Positions 1 through 7,946 are shown, numbered from the stretch's first letter. The stretch: DNA of 64,000 nucleotides from Bacillus sp. AFS006103 (GCA_002559145.1 NTXX01000009.1:1-64000), one strand, 5' to 3'. The notes: generated from the sequence alone by a model not told the origin. Translations and numbers: made by a program.

Positions 1-492
1 AAAAATAAACGGAGAAAATCCTGCTAAATTGGGAAATACCCATATTTCCTTAAAAATAAGGGGAGTTTTTCCGCTTATATGATCCAAATCTTTAGATTTT
101 GTCTTAGTTAGAGGAGTTAACAGGAATATCTCCGCTTATATCTGCTTCTTTAGCTTCCTCTCTAAACATTAGACGGAAATTTTCCGCCTATGAATTCTCA
201 TACCTACGAAAAATCGATACGAGAAGGCGGAAATGGTTTGCATTTCCCTGTGCAAATTGACGTTTTACGATAGGAAACGGAACCCTTTAACACGCGTCCC
301 GGTTCTTATTACGTTCCTTAACCCACATTGTCAGATTCTTTTCGTATTCTCAACCTACATCGTCAGATTTTTTCCCCACCCCAAGTAAAGCAATCAAATA
401 TCCTGTCAGTTTATCTAACAATACCCCTGACAGGATTTGAAAATTCAGTTAACTTCTTATTATAAACCTCATGAAAGAAAGGAAGATTTCAA
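1..492. other. Gene-free left edge with degenerate repeats
   Basis: No credible gene is seen. The stretch holds three degenerate copies of a TCCGCTTATAT-like motif (70-80, 131-141, and 183-191 as TCCGCCTAT) spaced 61 and 52 bp. A near-direct 22-bp repeat lies at 321-342 and 353-374 (core CACATYGTCAGATT, period 32). A TnrA box and dyad sit at 400-436. The repeats resemble the decayed intergenic arrays elsewhere in this window. Confidence 0.6.
404..420. promoter_or_regulatory. TnrA/GlnR box upstream of two small ORFs
   Basis: TGTCAGTTTATCTAACA matches the TnrA/GlnR consensus TGTNA-N7-TNACA at every fixed position. It is embedded in a separate perfect 10-bp inverted repeat, ATCCTGTCAG (400-409) and CTGACAGGAT (427-436). 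The possible -10 TATTAT (458-463) is about 50 bp downstream of the box centre, an arrangement compatible with activation. Inferred to control the small ORFs at 493 and 657 under nitrogen limitation. Confidence 0.75.
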
Positions 493-630
493 ATGTATCG
501 AAGAAACGATATAAAACTCGCTGAAAGAATCCTTCAATTAGATAAATTAAGAGATGAGCTGTATGAAGAACTTATGAAAACAATGGGCTCCCAAGCGAAC
601 GAACTTTTAAGGAGATTACAAAATTATTAA
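493..630 (+). CDS. Small 45-aa protein, YkzB position
   Basis: Encodes a 45-residue, charged, probably helical protein (begins MYRRNDIKLAER, ends LLRRLQNY). A purine-rich GAAAGAAAGGAAG ribosome site ends 7 bases before the ATG, and a perfect TnrA box lies about 75 bp upstream. The next small ORF follows after 26 bp. In B. subtilis the small-ORF operon ykzB-ykoL lies beside tnrA and is TnrA-controlled. Position, sizes and the TnrA box fit that operon, but I cannot assert sequence homology to YkzB. Function unknown; no signal peptide or membrane segment. Confidence 0.6.
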   Translation: MYRRNDIKLAERILQLDKLRDELYEELMKTMGSQANELLRRLQNY

Positions 631-656
631 TTTCCGTTTGGAAGGGGGGAAAGAAA

Positions 657-818
657 TTGTCAACTCATTTAAGGAAGGGTCTCGAACGTCTTAGGCAGTT
701 TTATATTATAAAGTTGTTAGAATCAGGCTCCACTGATTCTTCTCATCAAGAACTTCACTCCCTTACCTTCTCAGAACTGGAAGGTTTATACAATAAAACA
801 TTCTCCCCGGCAAAATAA
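657..818 (+). CDS. Small basic protein, FbpA-like (YkoL position)
   Basis: A 53-residue protein starting with TTG behind the strong ribosome site GGAAGGGGGG. The pattern THLRKGLERLRQFYIIKLL, then an acidic/serine segment, then LHSLTFSELEGLY, resembles the Fur-regulated basic protein A family of short Bacillus proteins. It probably forms an operon with the preceding 45-aa ORF under the TnrA box at 404-420. By position it corresponds to B. subtilis ykoL, the TnrA- and PhoP-responsive small gene next to tnrA. No Fur box was recognised upstream, so nitrogen rather than iron control is inferred. Molecular role unknown. Confidence 0.65.
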   Translation: MSTHLRKGLERLRQFYIIKLLESGSTDSSHQELHSLTFSELEGLYNKTFSPAK

Positions 819-836
819 TTTAAAAACCTCGTCCCA

Positions 837-853
837 TGTAAGGAAATCTAACA
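837..853. promoter_or_regulatory. TnrA/GlnR box upstream of tnrA
   Basis: TGTAAGGAAATCTAACA fits TGTNA-N7-TNACA perfectly and lies 56 bp before the tnrA ATG. Several AT-rich -10 candidates follow (TATAAT 855-860, TATGTA 876-881). The second would put the box centre near -43, and the first would put it over the promoter, so the sign of regulation cannot be read. Autoregulation, with or without GlnR, is the natural inference. Confidence 0.75.
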
Positions 854-908
854 TATAATATAATAAAGAGAAAAATATGTAAAAATCAGGGTGTGGTGAG
901 CGAATAAA

Positions 909-1238
909 ATGGGAAAAGATATGTCTTATAAAGATAAAAAGGTTATTACCATCGGAATCGTCAGGGACCTCACTGGTCTCTCCGAACGACAAATACGGTA
1001 TTACGAAGAACGGAAGCTTATTTTTCCTGAAAGGTCTGCTGGAGGAAGCCGCAAATTCTCCTTTTCAGATGTGGAATTACTGATGGACATCGCCAATAAG
1101 ATTGAAGACGGAGTTCAAACACATGATATTAGGAAAGAGATGCTTCGCGAACAAAAGAAGCATAACAACCAAGAAGATGTCCGCAGAAAGATGATTCAAG
1201 GACAGCTAAACGCCCAATTTGGTTTACGGAAAAAGTAA
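909..1238 (+). CDS. TnrA, global nitrogen regulator (MerR family)
   Basis: 109-residue MerR-family regulator that activates nitrogen-assimilation genes when nitrogen is limiting and is held inactive by feedback-inhibited glutamine synthetase. The N-terminal winged helix runs over roughly residues 13-80, with the hallmark [20 protein letters not shown] followed by [18 protein letters not shown], nearly superimposable on B. subtilis TnrA (110 aa). The short C-terminal tail ending in [12 protein letters not shown] fits the glutamine-synthetase/AmtB-interacting region of TnrA. GlnR is longer and ends differently. Ribosome site GGTGAG precedes the ATG by 8 bases. It is preceded by its own TnrA box and followed by a terminator and amtB, a classical target. 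Confidence 0.93.
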   Translation: MGKDMSYKDKKVITIGIVRDLTGLSERQIRYYEERKLIFPERSAGGSRKFSFSDVELLMDIANKIEDGVQTHDIRKEMLREQKKHNNQEDVRRKMIQGQLNAQFGLRKK

Positions 1239-1254
1239 AGAACTCATCTTTCTT

Positions 1255-1287
1255 CCCATTCCTTCTATAAAAAGGGATGGGCTTTTT
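1255..1287 (+). terminator. Terminator after tnrA
   Basis: Stem CCCATTCC (1255-1262) with GGGATGGG (1274-1281), one G-T pair, followed by CTTTTTC. It separates tnrA from amtB. Confidence 0.75.
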
Positions 1288-1344
1288 CATTCCTTCCTCT
1301 CCAGCAACGAACAAGATGGTATTATCCCCCTCTTTTAAAAACCA

Positions 1345-1427
1345 TGTTAGATTTCCTTCCAAACTTATAGAAACCATCACAGAATCATGTAAGAATACTA
1401 ACATACCGAATGTTAAGAAAATTAACA
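1345..1427. promoter_or_regulatory. Cluster of TnrA-like boxes before amtB
   Basis: TGTTAAGAAAATTAACA (1411-1427) matches TGTNA-N7-TNACA perfectly but ends only 22 bp before the amtB ATG, unusually close for an activator site. Upstream lie a near match with a 6-bp spacer (1388-1403, TGTAAGAATACTAACA) and a one-mismatch match (1345-1361, TGTTAGATTTCCTTCCA). The outer box may activate and the inner box may act from within the leader. The promoter itself could not be fixed. Confidence 0.6.
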
Positions 1428-1449
1428 TCATTTATAAGGGGGAGAATAT

Positions 1450-2709
1450 ATGGATACTTTATTCTTAATGAACAGTCTTTGGGTAATGCTAGGTGCGATA
1501 CTTGTCATTTTAATGATCGGCGGGTTCATCCTATTAGAAACAGGTTCCACCCGCATGAAAAACGCAGGACATATTGCCGGTAAAACTATTCTCACATTTA
1601 GTATAAGCTCGATCGTATTTTGGGCAGTTGGATTCGGATTAATATTCGGTAAAGGAAATGCACTCATAGGATTTTCGGATTTCTTATACTCCGGCTATGA
1701 TATCGATACTTTATCACTCTCTGGGTCAGTTTTCTTTTTATTCCAATTAGCTTTTGCAGGGATTTCCTTAACAATTGCTTTTGGCGGTTTTGCTGAACGA
1801 GCAAAATTAGGAGTTTATCTCGTATTCGCAGTGTTATTTTCTGTCATTGTCTATCCTCCAATTGCCCACTGGATTTGGGGCGGCGGCTGGTTAGCAGGGA
1901 TGGGCCAACAAGACTTTGCCGGTTCAACGGTTGTTCACTTAACTGGTGCCATGGCGGCATTGGCAGCGACGATTCTATTAAAACCACGAATTGGAAAATT
2001 TAATAAAGATGGTTCCGCCAATAATTTAGCGGGGCATAACCAAGTATTTACGGCATTAAGTGTTTTACTTTTATGGGTTGGCTGGTTCGGATTTAACGCA
2101 GGCAGTACATTGTCCGTTGACAAAGGCTTCTTCGGTTTCGTCGCACTAAACACAAACCTTGGTGCTGCTGCCGGTACTGTTGCAGCCATGATTATTTCTT
2201 GGATCGTATTGGGTAAGGCAGATGTTCCAATGATGTTAAACGGGGCATTAGCAGGGCTTGTAGCCATTACAGCATCCTGTGCGTTTGTTGATACCTGGGC
2301 CGCTGTGCTGATTGGTTTTATCTCTGGAATTCTTGTATTTTACAGCATTATCTTCTTTGAGAAAAAAGGAATTGACGATCCGATTGCGGCCCTCTCTGTC
2401 CACGGTACAGCTGGTGTCTGGGGAACATTATCCACTGGTTTCTTTGCAACCAAGGAATTAGCCACAGTTGGAAAACCCGGATTATTTTATGGTGGCGGCT
2501 TCCACCAATTAGGGGTTCAAGCATTAGGCGTTGTTGCCTCCGGTACTTTCGCTCTCATTGCATCCTTTATCCTACTTGCCATTATTAAAAAAGCAATGAA
2601 TGGCTTGCGTGTCACAGAGGAAGAAGAGATTATCGGCTTAGATATGAGCGAGCATGGAAGCTATGGTTACCCAGAGTTACTTAAAGCAGAACAAACAAAA
2701 GCTCTTTAA
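1450..2709 (+). CDS. Ammonium transporter AmtB (NrgA)
   Basis: 419-residue Amt/Mep/Rh ammonium channel with eleven predicted membrane segments. The two pore histidines are visible as H163 (TVVHLTGAMAAL) and H318 (ALSVHGTAGVWG), matching the twin-His pair of E. coli AmtB. The ATG follows the ribosome site AAGGGGGAG. In Bacillus nrgA (amtB) is activated by TnrA and usually co-transcribed with the PII gene nrgB/glnK. Here a terminator-like hairpin follows and no PII gene is present; the next genes are a nucleotidyltransferase and an exonuclease. Membrane-bound; also known to sequester TnrA via PII in B. subtilis. The missing partner is the odd feature. Confidence 0.95.
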   Translation: MDTLFLMNSLWVMLGAILVILMIGGFILLETGSTRMKNAGHIAGKTILTFSISSIVFWAVGFGLIFGKGNALIGFSDFLYSGYDIDTLSLSGSVFFLFQLAFAGISLTIAFGGFAERAKLGVYLVFAVLFSVIVYPPIAHWIWGGGWLAGMGQQDFAGSTVVHLTGAMAALAATILLKPRIGKFNKDGSANNLAGHNQVFTALSVLLLWVGWFGFNAGSTLSVDKGFFGFVALNTNLGAAAGTVAAMIISWIVLGKADVPMMLNGALAGLVAITASCAFVDTWAAVLIGFISGILVFYSIIFFEKKGIDDPIAALSVHGTAGVWGTLSTGFFATKELATVGKPGLFYGGGFHQLGVQALGVVASGTFALIASFILLAIIKKAMNGLRVTEEEEIIGLDMSEHGSYGYPELLKAEQTKAL

Positions 2710-2718
2710 ATAATTCAA

Positions 2719-2766
2719 AAAGTGTGCAAGACCCATTTAGGGCTTGTACACTTTCTAGACTTTTTT
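2719..2766 (+). terminator. Terminator after amtB
   Basis: Long stem AAAGTGTGCAAG.CCC (2719-2733) pairing with GGGCTTGTACACTTT (2740-2754). Six T residues (2761-2766) follow six bases later, so termination may be partial, allowing read-through into the next gene. Confidence 0.7.
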
Positions 2767-2783
2767 AAGCGGAGGTGAACAAT

Positions 2784-3731
2784 ATGACCTATTCAGGAAT
2801 TACTGATTATAAAAAGAATCATATGAAGGACGCTGCCAAGGATCATTTTAAACTAAACAAACTCCATGATATTTTAATAAAACAAGTTTTGGATATTTCC
2901 CTAAAAGAAGTGATCGCCAGATATGGTCCCCCGCCAGTAGCCTTTTCCTTTTTTGTAATGGGGAGTGCTGGACGTTTCGAACAATCCATATGGAGCGACC
3001 AGGACCACGGCATCATTTATCTCGATTCAACTACGGAAGCAAAGGCTTATTTTTTATCATTAGGAAAGGAAATTTCAAAAGGTCTCTATCAGATTGGTTA
3101 TCCTTATTGCGATGGGGGTGTTATGGCAGGGAATCCGTTCTGGTGTAAATCAATTTCCGAATGGGAAAAACAAGTGAATCACTGGGCACTAGACGCATCC
3201 TGGGAATCTTTACGCTACGTACTTATATTTATTGATGGCCGTTCAATTTATGGACAGCATCAGCTTTTGGAACAACTAAAGAGCTTAGTTTATCAAACAG
3301 TCCAAAAAAGACAGCTTTTACCCAGACTGACAACCAATACGCTTCATATCAAAAAAGGAATTGGCGTATTAGGTCAGCTTTTAGTAGAGACACACGGGGC
3401 ACATACTGGATCTCTCAATATTAAAGAGACTGCCCTCTTTCCATATGTGAATGCTGCTCGTTTAATGGCGGTGAAGGAGAACCTACAGGAGACCTCTACT
3501 CTATCTAGGCTCGACAAACTACAAATAGATAACAGGGACATATATAAAGCGATGTTTTTAAAACTATTAAACTATCGTCTTCTTCATGCCAGTCAGACAG
3601 ACTATGTTTCTGGTCACTATCTACCGATAGACATCCTAGCAAAAGAGCAAAAAAATGAACTAAAAGACATCATAAAGCACGGGGTGACTCTTCATCAACT
3701 TGTAAGAAAATCAGTCGAAAAGGAGGGGTAA
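2784..3731 (+). CDS. DUF294 GlnD-like nucleotidyltransferase
   Basis: 315-residue protein with a nucleotidyltransferase-fold signature, GSAGRFEQSIWSDQDHG at about residues 60-76. The GS motif and the DxD-type acidic pair are the metal and NTP ligands seen in the DUF294/GlnD/GlnE group. The C-terminal half looks like the DUF294_C helical domain. Unlike many homologues it has no CBS domains. I chose ATG 2784 because GGAGGTG (2771-2777) is a proper ribosome site for it; the GTG at 2775 lies inside that site. The gene is almost contiguous with the exonuclease downstream (1 bp gap). Nucleotidylylation of a protein partner is inference; no substrate can be named. Confidence 0.85.
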   Translation: MTYSGITDYKKNHMKDAAKDHFKLNKLHDILIKQVLDISLKEVIARYGPPPVAFSFFVMGSAGRFEQSIWSDQDHGIIYLDSTTEAKAYFLSLGKEISKGLYQIGYPYCDGGVMAGNPFWCKSISEWEKQVNHWALDASWESLRYVLIFIDGRSIYGQHQLLEQLKSLVYQTVQKRQLLPRLTTNTLHIKKGIGVLGQLLVETHGAHTGSLNIKETALFPYVNAARLMAVKENLQETSTLSRLDKLQIDNRDIYKAMFLKLLNYRLLHASQTDYVSGHYLPIDILAKEQKNELKDIIKHGVTLHQLVRKSVEKEG

Positions 3732-3732
3732 C

Positions 3733-4464
3733 ATGAGAATGAATGATTTGGCACAATATTTTAGGCAAATCTCCGGCAGAGTTAGTTCTAGTATTTATGC
3801 TGGGATTCAAGGGCAAGGCAATCTACAACATCGCTCATTCATCCGGCAGCTTCAGAAAGAAATGAAAGAAAAAAACAACTTAGATACCCCGCTTAACGAA
3901 TTAGAAGTCGTCATATTTGATTTAGAAACGACTGGTTTTTACCCAGAAAAAGGAGATCGGGTCCTTTCAATTGGAGCGGTTAAAATGATTGGTCAGTATA
4001 TTGAAGAGAATGAAACATTCTATTCTCTCGTAAAATCAGACCTCCCCTTATCCGAAGAAATCATAAATTTAACCAATATTCATGAGAAGCATTTATGTGA
4101 GGCCCCGGAAGCCAAGGAGGTTTTAATTCAATTTTTCAACTATGCAGAAAGCCATATTCTTGTCGCACACCACTCAAAACACGAAAAGTCCTTTATGCAA
4201 AAAATGACATGGGATTTGTTAAAGACGCGGTTTGAACATCGAATCATCGATACGTCTTTCTTAATTCGTCTATCAGACCCTGCCATGAAATCATTGTCAC
4301 TTGAGGAAGTTTGCAATAACTGCGGAATTACCATTAAAGACCGCCACCATGCACTTGGCGATGCGATCATGACAGCGCAAATTTGGGCAAGCTATTTAAA
4401 CATAGCTCAAAAAAGCGGATATAGTAATTTACGAGAAGTGTATGAACATCTTGCAAAGCTTTGA
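3733..4464 (+). CDS. DnaQ-like DEDDh 3'-5' exonuclease
   Basis: 243-residue exonuclease of the DNA polymerase III epsilon/RNase T superfamily. Exo I is FDLETTGFYPEKGDRVLSIG (about residues 59-78), Exo II lies around HILVAHHSKHEKSFM, and Exo III is HHALGDAIMT with the catalytic H and D. About 50 extra N-terminal residues precede the domain. Ribosome site AGGAGGG is 5 bases before the ATG, and the gene is translationally near-coupled to the DUF294 nucleotidyltransferase. DUF294 and epsilon-like exonucleases are found as neighbours in other bacteria, suggesting a working pair, but the nucleic acid or nucleotide substrate is unknown. Confidence 0.88.
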   Translation: MRMNDLAQYFRQISGRVSSSIYAGIQGQGNLQHRSFIRQLQKEMKEKNNLDTPLNELEVVIFDLETTGFYPEKGDRVLSIGAVKMIGQYIEENETFYSLVKSDLPLSEEIINLTNIHEKHLCEAPEAKEVLIQFFNYAESHILVAHHSKHEKSFMQKMTWDLLKTRFEHRIIDTSFLIRLSDPAMKSLSLEEVCNNCGITIKDRHHALGDAIMTAQIWASYLNIAQKSGYSNLREVYEHLAKL

Positions 4465-4469
4465 GCCTC

Positions 4470-4495
4470 AAAAAACTATCTTAAACTAGTTTTTT
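4470..4495 (+). terminator. Terminator after exonuclease gene
   Basis: Perfect stem AAAAAACTA (4470-4478) and TAGTTTTTT (4487-4495) with an 8-base loop and a T run in the 3' arm. AT-rich but convincing, just after the stop codon. Confidence 0.75.
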
Positions 4496-4666
4496 CTTGT
4501 AGTGGAACGCACATTTAAATAGTGAAATTCAAAAGGGTTTCTAACATGTTTATCTTACTTATCTCTGAATATTTTCCCCGTTTCACTTCTTCCCATTGAC
4601 AAAATAACCTCAAAATAAAAAAATTTCAAAAAAATTATTTTTGCTGTTTTCCTTATCACAACAATG

Positions 4667-4681
4667 ATGTAAACGCTATCA
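4667..4681. promoter_or_regulatory. CcpA cre site upstream of ilv-leu operon
   Basis: ATGTAAACGCTATCA matches the cre consensus WTGNAANCGNWNNCW at every position. Its centre is about 79 bp before the predicted transcription start of ilvE. In B. subtilis CcpA activates the ilv-leu operon from an upstream cre, so activation rather than repression is expected here. Confidence 0.75.
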
Positions 4682-4699
4682 ACTTTTTGAATTTATTTG

Positions 4700-4714
4700 A
4701 ATTGTCAGATTTTT
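4700..4714. promoter_or_regulatory. Possible CodY box, ilv-leu promoter
   Basis: AATTGTCAGATTTTT agrees with the CodY consensus AATTTTCWGAAAATT at 11 of 15 positions and abuts the -35 element. CodY represses the ilv-leu operon in B. subtilis, so the location is right, but the match is weak. Confidence 0.4.
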
Positions 4715-4717
4715 ATG

Positions 4718-4762
4718 TTGACCATGTTTTCGATTGGTTGTATGATTATCGAAAATAATCAT
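4718..4762 (+). promoter_or_regulatory. ilvE promoter with dyad over -10
   Basis: TTGACC (4718-4723), a 17-bp spacer and TATGAT (4741-4746) form a good sigma-A promoter with a start near 4753. A perfect 8-bp inverted repeat, ATGATTAT (4742-4749) and ATAATCAT (4755-4762) around CGAAA, covers the -10 and start point and is a candidate operator. Confidence 0.7.
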
Positions 4763-4774
4763 CTATTCAATCAC

Positions 4775-4810
4775 TGCTATAACACCTCACCATTGGTGTT
4801 GGGTATAGCA
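4775..4810 (+). other. Leader hairpin in ilvE mRNA
   Basis: TGCTATA (4775-4781) pairs with TATAGCA (4804-4810), with inner ACACC/GGTGT pairing. It lies in the 5' leader about 20 nt after the predicted start. The following AT tract (ATTTATTTTAAAA) is not a strong T run, so a weak attenuator or stabilising hairpin are both possible. No T-box motif is present in this first leader. Confidence 0.5.
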
Positions 4811-4873
4811 ATTTATTTTAAAAATTTGGTTTAGACACTTAAAGCGTTCTATCACAAAAGAGGAGTGGTTAGG

Positions 4874-5782
4874 TTGGGGAGTCAATGGATTTTCCTTGGC
4901 GGCGAATTCGTCAAGAAAGAAGATGCTGTAGTCTCAGTTTTTGATCATGGTTTTTTATATGGTGATGGTGTGTTTGAAGGCATACGCGTTTATAGCGGAA
5001 ACGTCTTCAGGCTAGATGCTCACCTGAAAAGACTATTTGAATCAGCACAATCCATTATGCTGAATATTCCATACACACAGGAGGAAATGACACAGTTAAT
5101 CGTCGATACAATCAGAAAAAATCAGCTGGATAGCGCCTATATTCGTGTCGTTGTTTCTCGTGGAAAAGGGAATCTCGGCTTAGACCCGTCATCCTGCGCG
5201 AAGCCAAGTGTCATCATTATTGCTGAAGAATTAAGAATGTATCCTAAAGAGTATTACGATCGTGGAATTAAAATTGCATCTGTTCCGAGTCGAAGGAATC
5301 GTCCGGATGTGCTAAGCCCACAGATTAAATCGTTAAACTACTTAAATAATATTCTTGTTAAATTAGAGGCTAATCAAGCTGGGGTTGAGGAAGCATTAAT
5401 GCTCAATGATCAAGGTTATGTTACCGAAGGCTCCGCTGACAATATCTTTATTGTAAAAAATGGTGTCATCTATACCCCTCCTGTTTATTTAGGGGCATTA
5501 GAAGGAATTACCCGGAACGCCATCCTTGATGTCGCAAGAGCCAAGGGATATGACGTAAAAGAATCACCGTTCACAAGACATGATGTATATGTGGCTGATG
5601 AGGTGTTCTTAACAGGAACAGCCGTAGAAGTTATTGCTGTCATTGATGTGGATGGACGGAAAATTAAGGATGGAAAACCAGGCGTAGTTACGAAAGATTT
5701 ATTAGAAGAATTTAGAAAAATTGTAACAACAGACGGTGTGGCTTGTTACCCAACAGGTGCGAACCATGCAATTGTCAGTTAG
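4874..5782 (+). CDS. Branched-chain amino-acid aminotransferase IlvE
   Basis: 302-residue PLP class-IV aminotransferase catalysing the last transamination of Ile, Leu and Val synthesis. Visible are DHGFLYGDGVFEGIRVY, the PLP-lysine region SPQIKSLNYLNNIL with its catalytic lysine, and the glutamate segment EALMLNDQGYVTEGSADNIF. I place the start at TTG 4874 (protein MGSQWIFLGGEF), eight bases after AGGAG; this aligns with Bacillus IlvE proteins beginning near QWIFLNGEY. The GTG at 4865 overlaps the ribosome site. First gene of the nine-gene operon, behind the cre/CodY/sigma-A region. Confidence 0.93.
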   Translation: MGSQWIFLGGEFVKKEDAVVSVFDHGFLYGDGVFEGIRVYSGNVFRLDAHLKRLFESAQSIMLNIPYTQEEMTQLIVDTIRKNQLDSAYIRVVVSRGKGNLGLDPSSCAKPSVIIIAEELRMYPKEYYDRGIKIASVPSRRNRPDVLSPQIKSLNYLNNILVKLEANQAGVEEALMLNDQGYVTEGSADNIFIVKNGVIYTPPVYLGALEGITRNAILDVARAKGYDVKESPFTRHDVYVADEVFLTGTAVEVIAVIDVDGRKIKDGKPGVVTKDLLEEFRKIVTTDGVACYPTGANHAIVS

Positions 5783-5793
5783 GAGCTAAATAA

Positions 5794-7464
5794 ATGCGTA
5801 GCGATATGATTAAAAAGGGAATTGACCGTGCACCCCACCGCAGCCTTTTATATGCAACAGGGGTAAAAACGAGTGACCTTGAAAAGCCATTTATCGGTGT
5901 CTGTAACTCGTTTATTGAAATTATCCCAGGACACAAACACCTTAATCATTTCGGTGAGATTGTAAAGGAAGCCATCCGTGAAGCTGGAGGAATTCCATTC
6001 GAGTTTAATACGATTGGGGTCGATGACGGCATAGCGATGGGACATATTGGGATGCGCTATTCCCTTCCAAGCCGTGAGCTGATTGCCGACAGTGCTGAAA
6101 CTGTTATTAATGCTCATTGGTTCGATGGTGTGTTTTACATTCCAAACTGTGACAAGATTACACCGGGAATGCTAATGGCAGCTGCAAGAACCAACGTCCC
6201 TTCTGTCTTTGTATCAGGCGGACCGATGGAGGCCGGTGTTTCACCTTCAACTGGAAAGAACCTTTCACTAACTTCTGTATTTGAAGGGGTCGGCGCTTAC
6301 CACAACGGAACTATCAGCCAACAAGAGCTGCTGGAAATTGAAAACAATGCCTGCCCTACTTGCGGATCTTGTTCAGGGATGTTTACAGCCAACTCCATGA
6401 ACTGTCTAATGGAAGTATTAGGTATGACCATTCCAGGAAATGGAACAATTATTGCAACTTCTGATGAAAGACATGAATTAATTCGTCAAGCTGCAAGGCA
6501 CTTAATCGAACTAGTGAAAAAAGATATTCGCCCAAGAGACATTATTACAAGAGAAGCCATCAATAATGCTTTTGCCTTAGATATGGCGATGGGTGGTTCA
6601 ACGAATACCGTACTTCATACATTGGCAATTGCCCATGAAGCCGGGATTGACTATGATTTACGCGAGATTAACAAAATTGCTGAAAGAGTTCCTTATCTGG
6701 CAAAAATTATGCCGGCATCCGATTATTCAATGGAAGACATTCATCATGCGGGCGGAGTTAGTGCCATTATTAATGAACTTTATAAAGTAGAAGGCGCCTT
6801 ACATGATAATTGCTTAACCATTACCGGGAAAACTCTTTCTGAAAATGTGAAGGAAGCAACAATTACGAATGAAAATGTCATCCGGACAAAAGACAATCCA
6901 TATAGCCCAGTTGGTGGACTATCCATCCTTTATGGAAACATTGCTCCAGATGGCAGTGTAATCAAGGTTGGTGCCGTTGACCCTTCAATCAAAACCTTCC
7001 TGGGTGACGCTATCGTTTTTGAAAACCAGGATGACGCACAAGAAAACATCAATAACGGTACCGTTCAAGCAGGACACGTGGTGGTTATCCGCTATGAAGG
7101 ACCAAAAGGCGGACCAGGAATGCCTGAGATGCTCGCTCCTACTTCTGCCATTATGGGGCGTGGATTAGGGAAAGAAGTTGCCTTGATAACAGATGGACGT
7201 TTCTCAGGAGCAAGTCGCGGAATTTCCATCGGTCATATTTCACCGGAAGCAGCCGAAGGCGGTCCAATCGCCCTTGTTGAAAATGGTGATAAAATCTTAA
7301 TCGATCTGGAAGCACGCTCAATTGAACTTCTTGTAGATGACGAAGTTTTAGAAGAAAGACGGAAGGCATGGGTAAAACCAGAGCCAAAAATCAAAACTGG
7401 TTACCTTGCAAGATATGCAGCACTCGTTACATCTGCCAATACAGGTGGAGTCTTAAAAATTTAA
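5794..7464 (+). CDS. Dihydroxy-acid dehydratase IlvD
   Basis: 556-residue Fe-S dehydratase (IlvD/Edd family) converting dihydroxy-isovalerate and dihydroxy-methylvalerate to the 2-oxo acids. Cluster cysteines are visible in [18 protein letters not shown] and [19 protein letters not shown]; the C-terminal GRFSGASRG signature is intact. The length is typical. The ATG lies 11 bp after the ilvE stop with AGGAG overlapping that stop, so the two are co-translated. In B. subtilis ilvD sits apart from ilvBHC-leu; here it is joined upstream of the T-box. Confidence 0.95.
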   Translation: MRSDMIKKGIDRAPHRSLLYATGVKTSDLEKPFIGVCNSFIEIIPGHKHLNHFGEIVKEAIREAGGIPFEFNTIGVDDGIAMGHIGMRYSLPSRELIADSAETVINAHWFDGVFYIPNCDKITPGMLMAAARTNVPSVFVSGGPMEAGVSPSTGKNLSLTSVFEGVGAYHNGTISQQELLEIENNACPTCGSCSGMFTANSMNCLMEVLGMTIPGNGTIIATSDERHELIRQAARHLIELVKKDIRPRDIITREAINNAFALDMAMGGSTNTVLHTLAIAHEAGIDYDLREINKIAERVPYLAKIMPASDYSMEDIHHAGGVSAIINELYKVEGALHDNCLTITGKTLSENVKEATITNENVIRTKDNPYSPVGGLSILYGNIAPDGSVIKVGAVDPSIKTFLGDAIVFENQDDAQENINNGTVQAGHVVVIRYEGPKGGPGMPEMLAPTSAIMGRGLGKEVALITDGRFSGASRGISIGHISPEAAEGGPIALVENGDKILIDLEARSIELLVDDEVLEERRKAWVKPEPKIKTGYLARYAALVTSANTGGVLKI

Positions 7465-7489
7465 AATCGTAATACCACTGGGAATCAGT

Positions 7490-7524
7490 AGTACCCCTCC
7501 CCTTCCCAAGGAAGCTAAGGTACT
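7490..7524 (+). other. Intercistronic hairpin after ilvD
   Basis: AGTACC (7490-7495) pairs with GGTACT (7519-7524), enclosing a second stem CTTCC/GGAAG (7502-7514, loop CAA). No T run follows. It may protect the 3' end of the ilvE-ilvD part of the transcript. Confidence 0.5.
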
Positions 7525-7566
7525 AGCGTTAAATGATATTCATTTGACAAAAAAATATTCATAAAT

Positions 7567-7892
7567 CGATGACGGGAATAAAGGAATAAGATTTCGTATT
7601 TTCAGAGAGCTGGGGTTGCTGGAAGCCCAGTAATACAACTTATTCCGACATCATCCCTGAGTGTTGAGCCGAACAGTCCTGACTTAGTAGGCTCAACCGG
7701 GTGTCCAAATACTTTTAGGCACCTGTTACAAAAAGAAGCGTTCTTACCTTTAGTAGATCGCTTCATAAGGCAGTATTCGTAAGGATACTGTAAAACCGGG
7801 TGGTACCGAGAAAAAAGAAAGGCCTTTTCTCCCCGATTATTCTGCTTTTGAGGTTCTTGACTGCAGTTTATTAGGGAGATTGGGCCTTTTTA
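7567..7892 (+). promoter_or_regulatory. T-box riboswitch upstream of ilvB, ATC specifier
   Basis: A tRNA-sensing T-box leader. Stem I is built from GGGA and GGAATAAG pairing with CTTATTCC and TCCC. The 7-nt 3' side of its specifier loop is GACATCA (7647-7653), which places the codon ATC (isoleucine) at 7650-7652 before a purine. The conserved T-box sequence GGGTGGTACC is at 7798-7807. The terminator AAAGGCC/GGCCTTT with TCTCCC/GGGAGA spans 7818-7891 and ends in T residues. Uncharged tRNA should favour antitermination and ilvB-leuD expression. No convincing separate promoter was found between ilvD and the leader. Confidence 0.92.
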
Positions 7893-7946
7893 CTATGTAT
7901 TAGCTGAATCTTTAATATATTCATAACCCTAAGGAGGGATTACGAC

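Noticed and set aside
1..400. CRISPR-like array in the left-edge repeats
   Set aside because: Repeats are short, degenerate and irregularly spaced (61 and 52 bp), with no uniform spacers.
7544..7572. Separate promoter (TTGACA) just before the T-box leader
   Set aside because: TTGACA is a perfect -35, but no acceptable -10 lies 16-18 bp downstream and Stem I would begin inside the promoter.
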